This document shows positions 13,433 through 24,517 of a stretch of DNA of 64,000 bases, in pieces. The stretch lies in NCBI GenBank assembly GCA_033439685.1, contig JAUEDM010000003.1:4370001-4434000 (forward strand). Reading direction: 5' to 3'. Source of the DNA: Apodospora peruviana (taxonomy: Eukaryota > Ascomycota > Sordariomycetes > Sordariales > Lasiosphaeriaceae). The notes under the pieces are model-generated. The model was not told the DNA's origin, made no database searches, and was given only the letters and a program-made list of their open reading frames with translations. How positions within the stretch are numbered: position 1 is the first letter of the stretch; each line of letters opens with the position of its first letter. Both the position numbers and the translations under genes were made by a program.

Positions 13433-13759
13433 CTACGTTGTATATGCGCGATGCAGTTCGGCTTCAGAGTACGTGCATCGTAGGCGAAGCCACTGGGTGT
13501 CGTCCTCGATAGTCGAGGGCGTACCAGCCTCCGTCATAGTATATTTGGGAGTGTCTGGGAGTAATGCGGCCCGGCCGTTAGATGAGAAAGTTTGGCCCAT
13601 GGGGAAACGATCTTGTAGATCTTGCCGCAGGGCGGGATCTGCCGACCACTCAGGCACCAGAACCAATTCATGTATCCACTTGGAGGACTCCGGCGGGACT
13701 GCGACGTTGAATATTAACCAGCCGCATCTTACAGGCGGAGATGTCGGGTAAGCGCCACT
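13433..13759 (-). CDS. Orphan open frame, possible gene fragment
   Basis: There are 109 codons without a stop, with an internal ATG at 13666 giving 77 residues. The composition looks protein-like: a WLIFNVAVPPESSKWIHE stretch, a VLVPEWSADPALRQDL stretch and an acidic, Trp-containing end. I do not recognise a family. It lies between the NRPS and the transporter, where a small tailoring gene or a decayed one could sit. No start codon at the left end of the open frame and no clear splice partners are visible, so it may be a terminal exon, a relic or chance. Confidence 0.25.
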   Translation of the reverse strand, partial: SGAYPTSPPVRCGWLIFNVAVPPESSKWIHELVLVPEWSADPALRQDLQDRFPMGQTFSSNGRAALLPDTPKYTMTEAGTPSTIEDDTQWLRLRCTYSEAELHRAYTT

Positions 13760-14456
13760 TCAAAAAAGAATGGACAGCTGAAGAAAGAAGAATGCGGAGG
13801 CGGCTGAAGATACTACCTTGATTTAAAGTCTGTATGGACAGTGCCGGGCGCCACTGACCGAATATGCTACGCTGAGCAAGAATGTCGGATTTTTACGCAA
13901 TGAGGTCCTTGGTCCGACTTCTTGCAGCCGACGCCTCGATCTGTTTCACCTCCTTTCGCGGAGGTTGCCACGAAAGGGGCGAGATCTCCTTATTCACTCC
14001 CAACCAACACAGAGCAGATCTAATGATAGGAGAACCCTAACAAGTAAACACTCGGAGCCGAGTCCCATCGGTCAGAACTCTGTTGGGGTAGATCCCGTAC
14101 CAAAAACAGGATTTCCCAACGGCCGCCGTTCTCCCGTTACACGGCCGTGGCATGACCTGGAAGAGGGGTCCGGGCCGAAACCCGGGGGCGGAAAGCGGCA
14201 AGCAACGCAACGCTACAACGGACACGCTCAGAGCCCGTCCGTTCGTCACTTTTCACTTCCTCTCATAACTGCCCGACGTCCTTTACCATGGCGTGGGTCC
14301 TGCCTGTCACGCCATGCCCTGACATGCCGGGTGGGCTGCTGAGCGACAACATCTCGACACGAAATGCGGAAGGTGAGAGCAACGATCAGCTCGTCCAAAT
14401 GTAGCCACGACCAAGGATCCATCGCGGGTGGAACGAAAATGAAGCGTCGATGATGA

Positions 14457-14502
14457 TGTTCATCACTTCCTATGTTCATCATTTCCTTTGTTCATCATTC
14501 CT
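14457..14502 (+). repeat. Imperfect 16-bp triplicate
   Basis: Three near-identical units based on TGTTCATCATTTCCT lie head to tail, the last one shorter, in the transporter's upstream region about 470 bp before its start codon. Repeated short units in a promoter can be protein-binding sites or simple slippage; nothing else in the sequence decides between these. Confidence 0.5.
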
Positions 14503-14975
14503 GATGCGCTGTCACCTCGGTCTGGGGAGAACGACTCGATCTAAACAAAACAAGGATTCGAATTTCAAATGGGGTTGAACAGAAGCGGTCTGGACTATCA
14601 CGATTTCTCGGCGCAATATGTCGTCGTTCCTCAGACCCGGCAACCCGGCAAAGGTTTTACGTTATTCAAAAGAAAAAGAACAAGAAAATAATGATTTACG
14701 GGAACACGAAAAAAATCAATATGAAGCCGTCCGAAGCCCCGAACCTGATCCATGTCTTCCTGTCTTGTCCCTTTTCCCATCTTCCACTCATCAGACATGT
14801 TCCAATACAGTTCCTGTTCATCTCCTTGATCCCATTCCCCATCTTTCCCATCTCTTGGTGTTTTCTCCATACCCCCTTACACCCGGCCTTTAGACCCGAT
14901 ATCGGCCTGCACTTTTTTGTTTTGCCTGCAGCGCCTGGCCCATCATCACTCATCCCTCGGTCTCCTCCATAAGCC

Positions 14976-17900
14976 ATGGCGGCTGCTCAACCAGCATCGT
15001 CGTCGTGCGCGAACCGCGACAACACGTTTGGTCCTCACGCAGGCCGAGACTGTCGCGGCGGTTTCGACTTCACTCTTCTCTTCGAAGACTCCATTCTCGT
15101 CATATTACCAATATGTCTCGTTCTTCCGCTCGTCCCAGCGCGCATCTGGTTTCTGTTGAAACGGGCCAAGAAGGTGGTATCGCAGCATGGTAGCCACTTG
15201 GACTTGGCAGCTGTCAAGACTGTAAGCATCATCGTGCATCCCCGTACCGCGTCCCCCGAACCACTCATCCCCTCATACCACCTCACCGTACATCTTGGTA
15301 CACTACAACACAATGGTACATTACAACACACATCACAGTATAAACTACCCCAGACCCACGCGCTGACCCGGTTTTGATGTAACATAAAAATACAGTCGGC
15401 TTGGATCGCTCTCGGTGTCCTGCAGCTAGCCGCTCTCGTGCTGGTGGCAGTGTCATCTGCCAACTCTGCGAACCGGTTGTCTGCCGCCGGTTCTCGCAGC
15501 AGCCTACGCACCATCTCCCTCGCTGCGGCCGCTCTCACGCCGCTCTGCACGCTTGGTCTTTGCGTCCTGTCGTACGCCGAGCACTGGCGGTCGGTTCGGC
15601 CTTCCACTCTTCTCTGTGTCTTCCTCTTTGCGACGCTGCTGTTTGACATCACCCGCACCCGCAGCCTGTGGTTGCGTTCCCTGGACCCGTTAGGTCTGAA
15701 CGATGACATCGCCTACGTTTCGGTTGCGAGCGTCATCGTCAAGGCGGCTGTCCTTGTCCTGGAGGCCCTTAACAAGACAAGACTGCTACATCAAAAATAC
15801 AGGGCTTACCCACCCGAGGCCACCAGTGGCATCTTTAATCGGTCTTTCTTCTGGTGGCTGAACCCGCTGTTCCGCTCGGGGTTCGGGCGGGTGCTGGGCG
15901 TCGATGACTTGTTTACGCTCGACAAGCATCTGCAGGCGTCGTACTTGCACACGAGGTTTCGCGCAGCTTGGTCTTCTGGTAAGTTCATGTTCGCGCTCTT
16001 CACCTTTCTTACCTCATCAATATTTCTCAACAACCATATTCTCCTTTGTTTTGGTTGAATCCTTCCTCCGCCCAACCCCTTTTCGTCTAGTCTAGCTCCT
16101 CCCTTCGTATTCTGTCCTATTTATAGAATACACCGTACACGGTCTCATTCCTAGTCCGACATAGTCTAGTCTACAAAGTCACGTGAGTGCTTCCCTACTG
16201 ACACCGTAACAACGAGTATAGTGGCGAAACGGTCGCCGTATTCGCTCCTGGTGGCGTCATTTGGCGTGCTGAAGTCGCCTATACTGCAGACCATCCCGCC
16301 ACGCGCCTGTCTCACGGCGCTCATCTTCTGCCAGCCCTTCCTCATCAACCGGGCAATCAAGCTATCAGAGGAAGCAATTACCAATGAGACGACACAGATT
16401 GGGTACGGCCTCATTGGCGCGTATCTGCTCGTCTACGTCGGGATCGCGGTAAGTTCATGTCATATCATTGCTAATAAACTGAAAAATACTGACCAGAGCA
16501 AAAATAGGTATGCATGGGCCAGTACCAGCACCGGACCTACCGGACGATCACCATGGTCCGCGGCGGTCTCATCTCCATCATCTACCGCAAGACAGGATCC
16601 GTCAGCCTCAAAGACGTGGACCCGGCCGCGTCGATGACGCTCATGAGCGCCGACATCGAGCGCGTCGTCCAGGGCTGGCAGACTATGCACGAGATTTGGT
16701 CCAACTCGATCGAGGTCGGTGTCGCCATTTATCTTCTGGAGCGGCAGCTCGGGGTCGCGTGCGTCGTACCTGTCGCTGTGTCCATACGTAGGTTCTTTTC
16801 CTTCCAAACCTTACACACCTTGCACTAACACTTGAAAGTCTCCCTGCTTGGCTCCATCGTGGCCATGAACTTCATCATGTCGCGCCAGGCAATGTGGCTC
16901 GAGGCCATCGAGCGTCGCATCTCTGCAACTTCAGCAATGCTGGCGTCCATCAAGGGCGTCAAAATGTGCGGCCTCAAGGACACATTGCTCGCCAGCCTAC
17001 AACAGCTGCGCGTCGACGAGCTGCGCATCTCGAAGAAGTTCAGAAAACTAATCATCTGGAACATGACGTTCGGTATGCCCTATCTCCAATCTCATACCAT
17101 CACAACCACCCTACTAACTAAGATTCAGCCTACGTAACACAAGTCTTCGCCCCAGTCCTAACCTTTGCAATATTCTCCGTCCGCGCCCGCAACAGCGGCG
17201 ACATGACATTAGACACAGCCCGCATTTTCACATCCCTCTCCCTCTTCGCTCTCCTATCAGAACCATTAGCGTCACTAGTTATGTCCCTGGCCGCCTTTCT
17301 GGGTGCAGTAGGCAGCTTCACCCGCATCCAAACATTCCTGCAGTCCGAGGAGAGGGAAGACATCCGCCTCCTCAAATCCCCTACCAGCTCTTCCGAGTCC
17401 GAAAGCAAACCTTCAGCTCATGCAATCAGCGTCCACTCTGGTGCCTTCGGCTGGGACTCTACCAAGCCTCCCCTCCTAAAAGACATCAATCTGACAGTCC
17501 CCTGGTCAAAGTTGACCATGATCGTCGGCCCCGTAGGCTGCGGCAAATCTACTCTGCTGCACGCACTGCTGGGCGAGATCCCGACCTTGTCAGGGTCCGT
17601 CCGTCTAGGTTCAACCAGTGTGGCGTATTGCGCCCAGAATCCCTGGCACATGAACGGGACTGTTCGCGAGGCGATTATTGGGTCAGCGGTCGGTCGGCAC
17701 TTTGACGCGAAATGGTACGCCCGAGTGGTGCACAGTTGCGCGCTTCGGCGCGATTTCGAGCAACTACCGCTGGGCGACGGGTCGCGCATTGGGTCTGGCG
17801 GGATCGCCTTGAGTGGTGGCCAGAGTCAAAGGATTGCGCTTGCCAGGGCAGTGTATGCGCGACGCAAGATTGTGATTCTTGACGATGTTCTCAGTGGGCT

Positions 17901-20435
17901 GGATACCTCTACCGAGAATCATGTTTTCCATTCTCTGTTTGGGGAGAAGGGTATCATCCGAGAGTTGGGGAGTACGGTTGTGGTGGTTTCTTCTTCTGGT
18001 AAGTCACGTTTACGCCCTTTCCATCACATTGTTCGGGGCTGATATACTTGGTGGACAGCGAAACGGTTACCGTACTCAGATCACATCATCTCGCTTGGCG
18101 CCGACGGGCAGATCAATGGCCAAGGCACATTTCATGAGCTGAACAACGCCGGCGGCTATGTGTCGTCGTTTTCGCTGCCGCCCGCAGATTGGAAACAGGA
18201 CATCAAAGGTGGTGATGTCGCCGGGTTTGACGACATTAACAGTGCTTTTGATGATAACGTCAGTGAGCATGATGAAGAACTTGGCAAAGCCACAACGCAA
18301 CACAAAGAACACGCGGGCGGTTCGTCTGACGACTCGGTCACTGGGTCCAGCGAGACAGCTATGACTAGGCCGTCTTCTACCCGCGGTGTTGACGGTCAGA
18401 GCGGAGATGATAAGAGTCGGCGGACTGGCGATGTGCAGATTTATCTGTACTATGTCAGGTCTGTGGGCTGGTGGGCGACGTTGTTGTTTGTGGCTGCCAT
18501 TGTTGGCTTCGTGTTTAGCATGTCGTTTCCGAGTAAGTCTTCCGATTTTATTTGATGGTGATGAACGTCTTGCTGATTATACTTATTCGATACTAGCTGT
18601 CTGGGTGCAATGGTGGGCTGCTGATAACCAGACTCGTCCCAATGACAGGCTTGGGTACTGGCTCGGTGTATATGCCGCGCTTGGAGCCACAGCCATCGTG
18701 TGCTTGTTCTTGAGTTGCTGGTAGGCACCTTAACCTCTTATGTGGCTCGTTTACGTGGCTCGTTTATGTGGCTCGTCGGTGGATGCTAACCGTGATGCCA
18801 GGCAAATGATCATCACGATGGTCCCCAGGTCCGGCGAAAAGTTCCACTTCGCGCTGCTCAAGACAGTCCTCAGCGCACCGATGTCTTTCTTCACCACCAC
18901 GGACTCGGGCGTCACCCTGAACCGGTTCAGCCAGGATCTGCAGCTCATAGATATGGAGTTGCCCATTGCCGCACTCAACACCTTTGCCAGTAGGTCATCT
19001 CTCCCCTTACAACACCTTTGTCAGAGATCTAACATGTCATGTTTAGCACTCATCCTATGCATCGCCCAAATGGCCCTCATCGGCGTCGGCTCAATCTACG
19101 CAGCCATTTCTTTTCCAGTAGTCCTCCTAGCCCTGTACCTCGTCCAAAAATTCTACCTGCGCACCTCGCGCCAGCTGCGTCTAATGGACCTAGAAACCAA
19201 AGCACCCCTCTACTCCCTCTTTGAAGAGTCCCTCAGCGGCTTGACCACCGTCCGCGCCTTCGGCTGGCACGACGCGCTCGAGGACAAGAACCACACTCTC
19301 CTCGACCGCTCGCAGCGGCCGTTCTACCTTTTGTTTGCCGTGCAGCGCTGGCTCACATTGGTATTAGACCTGATCGTCGCCGCCGTTGCCGTGTTGCTGA
19401 TGGTGCTGGTCGTCGAGCTCCGCGGCACCGTTGCGGCCGGCGGCGTCGGTCTGGCACTCTTAAATGTGATCCAGTTCAGCCAGAACATCAAGCTGCTGGT
19501 AACATTCTGGACCACGTTGGAAACACACATCGGATCGGTTGCTCGTGTGAGGAGTTTCACTGAGAATGCTGTGTCCGAGGATCTGCCTGGTGAAGACCAG
19601 ACGCCGCCGGAGAATTGGCCTGCCAACGGCGCGATCGAGTTTGAGAATCTTTCTGCTTCATACAAGTAGGTCTCTCTTCCTTTCACTTCCACAAAGCAAA
19701 CAAAAGACTAACAGATGTATGTATAGCGGCGATGACCTCGTACTGAAATCCGTCTCACTGTCAATAAGACCAGGCGAGAAAATCGGCATCTGCGGCCGCA
19801 CAGGCAGCGGCAAGACCTCGCTCATAATGTCCCTCTTTCGCATCGTCGACCCGTCAAGCGGCACCATCCGCGTCGACGGGATCGACATCGCCACTCTGCC
19901 GCGCCAAGAAGTCAGGCAACGCATCGTCGGCGTCCCGCAACACGCTTTTCTCCTGAAAGGGTCTGTCCGCTTAAACGCGGACCCGATCGGTGCTGCGACC
20001 GACGAGGCCATCGTTTCTGCGCTGCAGTGCGTGCAGATCATGGACGCCGTGAACAGAGCTGGCGGGTTAGATGCTGACATCGACTCTCTAAACCTGTCGA
20101 GCGGACAGAGGCAGCTCTTTTGTCTTGCCCGAGCAATGTTGAGACCCAGCACCATATTGGTGCTGGACGAGGCCACGAGTAGTATCGATAGCAAGACCGA
20201 GGAGGTGATGCAGAGGCTTATTCGGAAGAAGTTCTCGAGCCATACCATTATTGCGGTTGCGCACCGCTTGGAGACGATTATGGACTTTGATAAGGTTGCG
20301 GTCTTGGATGCAGGGAGGTTAGTGGAGTTTGATAGTCCTTATGCGCTGCTCGATGTGCCGGGTTCGGCGTTTGGACGGTTGTATAGCCAGTCTATGGCGG
20401 ATGAGGACGATGATGCGGTAGAGGTTGCTGGTTGA
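14976..20435 (+). CDS. ABCC-type (MRP-like) multidrug ABC transporter
   Basis: This full-size ATP-driven exporter of the plasma or vacuolar membrane has 1517 residues in 11 exons; introns are 15222-15395, 15979-16221, 16449-16507, 16788-16838, 17073-17128, 17999-18058, 18533-18596, 18721-18801, 18990-19046 and 19666-19726. Extra N-terminal membrane segments (TMD0-like) precede TMD1, NBD1, TMD2 and NBD2. NBD1 has Walker A GPVGCGKST, signature LSGGQSQRIALARA and Walker B ILDDVLSGLD, where Asp replaces the catalytic Glu, as usual in this family. NBD2 has GRTGSGKTS, LSSGQRQ and VLDEATSSID, so it should be the hydrolytic site. The gene is divergent from the NRPS, so it is a good candidate for export of, or self-protection against, the peptide; that role is inferred from position. 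Confidence 0.93.
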
Positions 20436-21036
20436 GGGGCATGGTGATGTAAATACACGAGGACGATTGTTCATAGGTAATGGTATTTAGATCTCTTTTG
20501 TATATAAGTAACAATACTACATGTACCTTGTTTTCTGCGGATAAACAATACATGCGGCCTGTTGGCTTGGCGCTGCGAATGGTCGGGTTGATAACATTAC
20601 TAGGGGTATTACGGGGTATTATTGACAACACAAAGCGAGGAAATTGGTGAGTAACATCCGGATTTATATTGCCCAGCGTACAAATATACAGTGGTTAGTA
20701 AATTAGCGGCTGAGAGGCTTGTTCTGCCAAGGGAGTCAGGGACGTCGATGGAAAGCTCATGGGCAAGACGCCAGGAAGGTGCTTTCCAAGTACTACTTCA
20801 CCCCAAACATCGTTAAAAGTTGGTGGCACGAGGTCAACTGCACCTTCCAGCAAAGTAATGATGATGTTCTCCGAAGCGAATTCCCGGAAGGCGATACCCT
20901 CTCCTTCTCAAATATTTATTCCGCTAACATTTACCTTTCAGCGTTTCTCTCCTCTATCCCACTGCGCAGAACGAGTCGAACAGCGAGCACTAGAGATCAC
21001 CAAAGTTTACAGTCACCACCGCCGCGTATCAAATGA
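20436..21036. other. Intergenic, no gene seen
   Basis: This AT-rich stretch follows the ABC transporter stop codon and probably holds its 3' end and polyadenylation signals. Open frames here are short and without protein-like composition. I see no repeat or RNA gene. Confidence 0.5.
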
Positions 21037-21609
21037 ACCTTTTCACAGACTATACCTACGCAAGCCCCGGCAACCACCCCTATCTACCTGCGAGTTACTA
21101 GTACGAAGTGCGAATGCGTCAACCCCGTTCTCCCGTCAGGCTACATCTGGGCTCCGCAACCGGTTCACGCCGAGCTTCCACCATCCAGCTGCACCTGGAT
21201 CACACCAATACCCACATGGGTATTCACGCTGATCACGATTCTGCTGCACGAGACCTTGCGAAAGTTGTGGAACGTGTTCACGAGAACCAAGCTAGGACAG
21301 GAGATCTTGGAGTTGGTTTCATCATGGATCATTCCCCACCGGCTGGAGAAACCGGTGGTGGAATGGCTCAAGCCAGAGAAAGCCGAGGACGAAGAAATGG
21401 AGCAGGCGAAGGCAGACATTGTCGGTATGAAGAGCGAGCCTAAGGAGGAGATTGAAAAGCTCAGAAAGAACATGGAAGTGGAGGTGGACAATATTACCAA
21501 ACTCGTCGATGGGGCTCAAAGCGATGTGATCGAGATAATGACAAGAGACAATGAGGGAATGAGAAAGGAGTTTATCTCAACCATGGAGGTGGACAACTCT
21601 TTGATATAG
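21037..21609 (+). CDS. Uncharacterised protein with one hydrophobic helix and a coiled coil
   Basis: A 191-codon frame is open from just after a TGA to the stop at 21609. Its first ATG (21256) would give 117 residues. The part before that ATG also reads like protein, with a Trp- and Pro-rich segment and a hydrophobic run PTWVFTLITILL that could cross a membrane. The C-terminal half is Glu- and Lys-rich with heptad-like spacing (KEEIEKLRKNMEVEVDN), suggesting a coiled coil. An ATG at 21034 lies in another frame and reads only 22 codons before a stop, so an upstream exon or a frameshift is possible. I do not recognise the family. Confidence 0.35.
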   Translation, partial: TFSQTIPTQAPATTPIYLRVTSTKCECVNPVLPSGYIWAPQPVHAELPPSSCTWITPIPTWVFTLITILLHETLRKLWNVFTRTKLGQEILELVSSWIIPHRLEKPVVEWLKPEKAEDEEMEQAKADIVGMKSEPKEEIEKLRKNMEVEVDNITKLVDGAQSDVIEIMTRDNEGMRKEFISTMEVDNSLI

Positions 21610-21855
21610 GAATAAAACCATTTTGTAATTTAAGGTAGAGCAAACCCTAGCTTCTATAATCAGGCGTAGCGGTTCCTGTTTAAACCCGCGGTTTAAACTT
21701 ACGTTTATGCCTGCTTACGATCTTCAAGGGCGCTTACGTAGCGTTATTCCAATATACCTCTGCTAGGATTTAAAACCTTAGTAAGTTACTTTGCCAGCTC
21801 TGGGCCTGGACAAGAAAATACCTTTCACATCTTAATACATACCCAAAGTTCCAGT

Positions 21856-21994
21856 TGTCACGGCACAGACCACTACCACTATGCTAGACATCCTCAAAAG
21901 AGGAGCGAATGACTTGCTTACTCTGCAAGTCACGCGTAGTGGTCTATAGAGGAGCTGTCAGCCTGTCGCACCCCACCGACTAGGTGCCGTGACA
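21856..21994. mobile_element. 139-bp inverted-repeat element with 5-bp target duplication
   Basis: The element begins TGTCACGGCAC and ends GTGCCGTGACA, a perfect 11-bp inverted repeat, and is flanked on both sides by CCAGT (21851-21855 and 21995-21999). A second, internal inverted repeat pairs AGACCACTAC with GTAGTGGTCT. It has no coding capacity. The TG...CA ends and 5-bp duplication fit a very short solo LTR or TRIM; the long inverted ends also fit a MITE. Its first nine bases match the start of the two 262-bp LTRs in this window. Confidence 0.75.
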
Positions 21995-22162
21995 CCAGTT
22001 ATCTAGCCGTATACGAAAAACTTAAAAACTTGTTATTGTCATACTGGTGCCCAATTGACCCACAACCAACTGAGCTTGGCTCCCATTCAAAAGGATGCCA
22101 GAATTATAAGTTGTTGTCATGGCGGTGACTAGACCAATTGACCACTAGGCCACCGTGTCCTG

Positions 22163-22424
22163 TGTCACGGCCGTCATCAAGGATCGATGGACGAACTCAT
22201 CAATTGGGCGCTATCAACGAAGATTCTAAACTGCAGAGGAAAGGGAAGAAAAGAACAATCCTTGGAGCGCGAAGCGCGACAAGCTTCATCGTGGGGTGGG
22301 ACCCCTTGACCTTCGTTGCTCCTGATTGGTCCTAGTGGCTGAGTCTCCACACCGTTCCCAACGATAGCTCTGCGGGGCGGCTGGGAGGCATGAAACAAGG
22401 GTCTGGGAGGGCTTGGTCCTCACA
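22163..22424. mobile_element. Solo LTR, copy 1 (262 bp)
   Basis: The sequence starts TGTCACGGCC and ends CCTCACA, and is flanked by the 5-bp duplication TCCTG (22158-22162 and 22425-22429). A second copy of exactly the same length lies at 45713-45974 with about 14 mismatches by eye, roughly 95% identity. TG...CA ends, a 5-bp duplication and no internal coding region mark a solo LTR left by recombination of a retrotransposon. The orientation of the parent element cannot be told. Confidence 0.88.
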
Positions 22425-23362
22425 TCCTGTAAAAGGATACAAGACAACGAAGTTACGAGACGTCGTTGATTCAATTGGTTATATACTGTGTGCGGCCATG
22501 ACGGCCGTCACAGTTGTCAGGACTTAGAATCTAGTGGGTTATGTACTGTACTGCTCAACTCAAGCCTGTTGCGCCCACCGCTGTCGCTGCCCGACCTAGT
22601 CGGTTCGGGGCATAACTGTTATGGTAAATCTAGTAGCAAATATTAGCTTGATTAAGTTATACGTCTTAGTCAAATAATTTAAAGGTTATGTAGCATATAT
22701 GAAAGTGCTTTACTTGTCTAGACTAGAGCTTGGCAAGTTAGAACGCTGAGGTTTTGCATCCTAGTAGAGGTGTATTAATAACTTTAGATTGCGTTGAAAT
22801 AGACATACATATCACTGTTCCCCTAGCGATTATAGTACCTTACGTTACCTCAAAAAGTCTCTTGCGAACCAACTCTTACGAATAAACAAGATAGGGTAAG
22901 CGTATACCAGTTTCAAGGTAACAAACCCTGGACAGTAACACAATATCTGGATTCATGGCTTATGTCGAGTTGTAGGTACAACATTCCTCCGCTCTTACAC
23001 CCTGCCAAGACTCTTGTTAAGTGAGCCGTCTCATGAGGCACAGCCACCGTGAACCTCGATATACTCGATGGCGTCTCTAATTCGGCGCTATAAATTTCAG
23101 CGGCCGTGGCACAACAGTAACTCGTAAATTGTTATTGGACAGTGCCTGAAGTCTGAAGATCAAAGTCCTGCGCCACATCCATCCACACATCCAAGCGCTT
23201 TGTTCAGCTTATTCCACCCCAAGTGTCAATCATTTAAATTAAATCAAACGATTCCCTCACTGGAGTAGGAGTCAGGACCGTCCATCATCCATCATCCGAC
23301 ATCGAGACTCTCCAACAATCTGCACCCCAGGTTCCGCTCCCCGCCTAAATAACGTCGTCGCA

Positions 23363-24154
23363 ATGACGCCCCTCAGCATGATCCTCGATATACTCCTGAC
23401 TGGCACCGCGCTCCTCCCGGCATCCTCATCCGCGCAGCTGAATCTTCCCCGACCCCGAGCAGCAGCAGACGCAGAACCCTCCACAACTGTAGTCACCCTA
23501 TTCCTCTACACCTATGACGAGCGCCTCGCCGCCTCCGTCGTCCGCGCCGACGAAACCGCAACTACATACAGCCTAGGCTGCCCCCCTTCCGACCCAGGGC
23601 CAGAAATATGCCTCGACTACGGCCACGGCATCCCGACAATCACAATCGTGGGCGGCCCATCGACCGCAGCGGAGACGCTCGTCGGCGGGCCGGACGGCCC
23701 CACCCTCAGAATCAACTGCGACGTGACGGCCACCGCGCCTTCGTACGGTGGGCGGTGCAATCGTGTGGACCGCAGTGGGGCTCTGTCGTTCAGTACAGAT
23801 TTCGATATCGCTACCGCGGTCGAGTTTGCTTCCTTTTATCCGATCACAGTCACGGCAGGGCTGGAGAAGCTTGCTATCTCTGCTGCGACGACGGCGACGA
23901 CCATAACGGAGACATCAAGAGATGGTGCTGGTGCCGGTGCTATTACGACCGTGAGCCCCAGCGGGAGGACTACCACGGCGGAGAGGACTAGTAGTAGCAC
24001 AAGTACCACTGGGAGCGGAAATGCTGCTAGTGCCGGTTCTCCGGCGTCGACGACTACGCAGCCTGGGAGCAATGGTGCTGGGATCTTAGTATCGTCGAGA
24101 TATGCTGTCGGTATGGCTGCACTTTTGTTGGGAGGCTTCCTCGTCCTTTTCTAA
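23363..24154 (+). CDS. Predicted GPI-anchored, Ser/Thr-rich cell-surface protein
   Basis: The single exon encodes 263 residues. An N-terminal hydrophobic stretch (ILDILLTGTALLPASSSA) looks like a signal peptide. A middle domain of about 140 residues has four cysteines spaced for two disulfides. Residues 180-240 are dominated by Ser, Thr, Gly and Ala and should be heavily O-glycosylated. The C-terminus has small residues (SNGAG) followed by a hydrophobic tail (GMAALLLGGFLVLF), the standard GPI-attachment signal. The folded domain is not one I recognise. The layout is typical of fungal wall proteins of unknown role. Confidence 0.75.
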   Translation: MTPLSMILDILLTGTALLPASSSAQLNLPRPRAAADAEPSTTVVTLFLYTYDERLAASVVRADETATTYSLGCPPSDPGPEICLDYGHGIPTITIVGGPSTAAETLVGGPDGPTLRINCDVTATAPSYGGRCNRVDRSGALSFSTDFDIATAVEFASFYPITVTAGLEKLAISAATTATTITETSRDGAGAGAITTVSPSGRTTTAERTSSSTSTTGSGNAASAGSPASTTTQPGSNGAGILVSSRYAVGMAALLLGGFLVLF

Positions 24155-24517
24155 CGAGACGATGGGGCTGCCTTACTATGTCTAGTACCATGGCAGTACA
24201 CTCTGAAAAAGTCTCTTACAGAGCACGTGCGAATACGGAGCGTAGATTACCTACTTACCGTGGAATGATGTACGCAAAGACATGGAATGATCACATAATG
24301 TATTTTGATGGTAGCAGGGACACATAGATGTTTGCCTAGCGAGGACTGCCTAATTTTCTTCGACCAAGTTCAATATTCTCTCCGTTCTCCATCGACATCG
24401 ACCCGATCCCCGAAGGCTCTCAACTCTCCGTCACCCGTCACCAATAGCCGAGCACTTCGTCCTCCATACCATCCTTATCTCTGGGTTCTTCTGTCCGTGC
24501 GAGTACGCGCGAAGTCC
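24155..24517. other. Convergent intergenic space, nothing seen
   Basis: This space lies between the 3' ends of the GPI protein gene (plus) and the small secreted protein gene (minus). It should hold both 3' untranslated regions. No repeat, RNA gene or frame of interest is visible. Confidence 0.5.

Larger units (their letters stand above)
12513..14975. promoter_or_regulatory. Shared 2.5-kb upstream region of NRPS and ABC transporter
   Basis: The NRPS starts leftward at 12512 and the ABC transporter rightward at 14976, so this interval holds both promoters. I found no motif that I can name with confidence. It contains one open frame that may be a gene piece (13433-13759, minus) and a 16-bp triplicate (14457-14502). 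Otherwise I see pyrimidine-rich leader sequence before the transporter start and nothing else recognisable. Confidence 0.5.
21610..23362. other. Gene-free, AT-rich repeat region
   Basis: No gene is visible. The stretch holds a 139-bp inverted-repeat element, a solo LTR and, between them (about 22040-22157), sequence that shares the AAAAGGATGCCAGAAT string with the dispersed repeats at 31969 and 44771. The part from 22620 to 22870 is rich in TA steps and poor in CA steps by eye, as expected of repeat-induced point mutation. The last 150 bases probably hold the promoter of the next gene. Confidence 0.5.

Noticed and set aside
22090..22160. tRNA gene beside the first solo LTR
   Set aside because: Only an A-box-like word is present; no B box, anticodon arm or acceptor stem pairing could be built.
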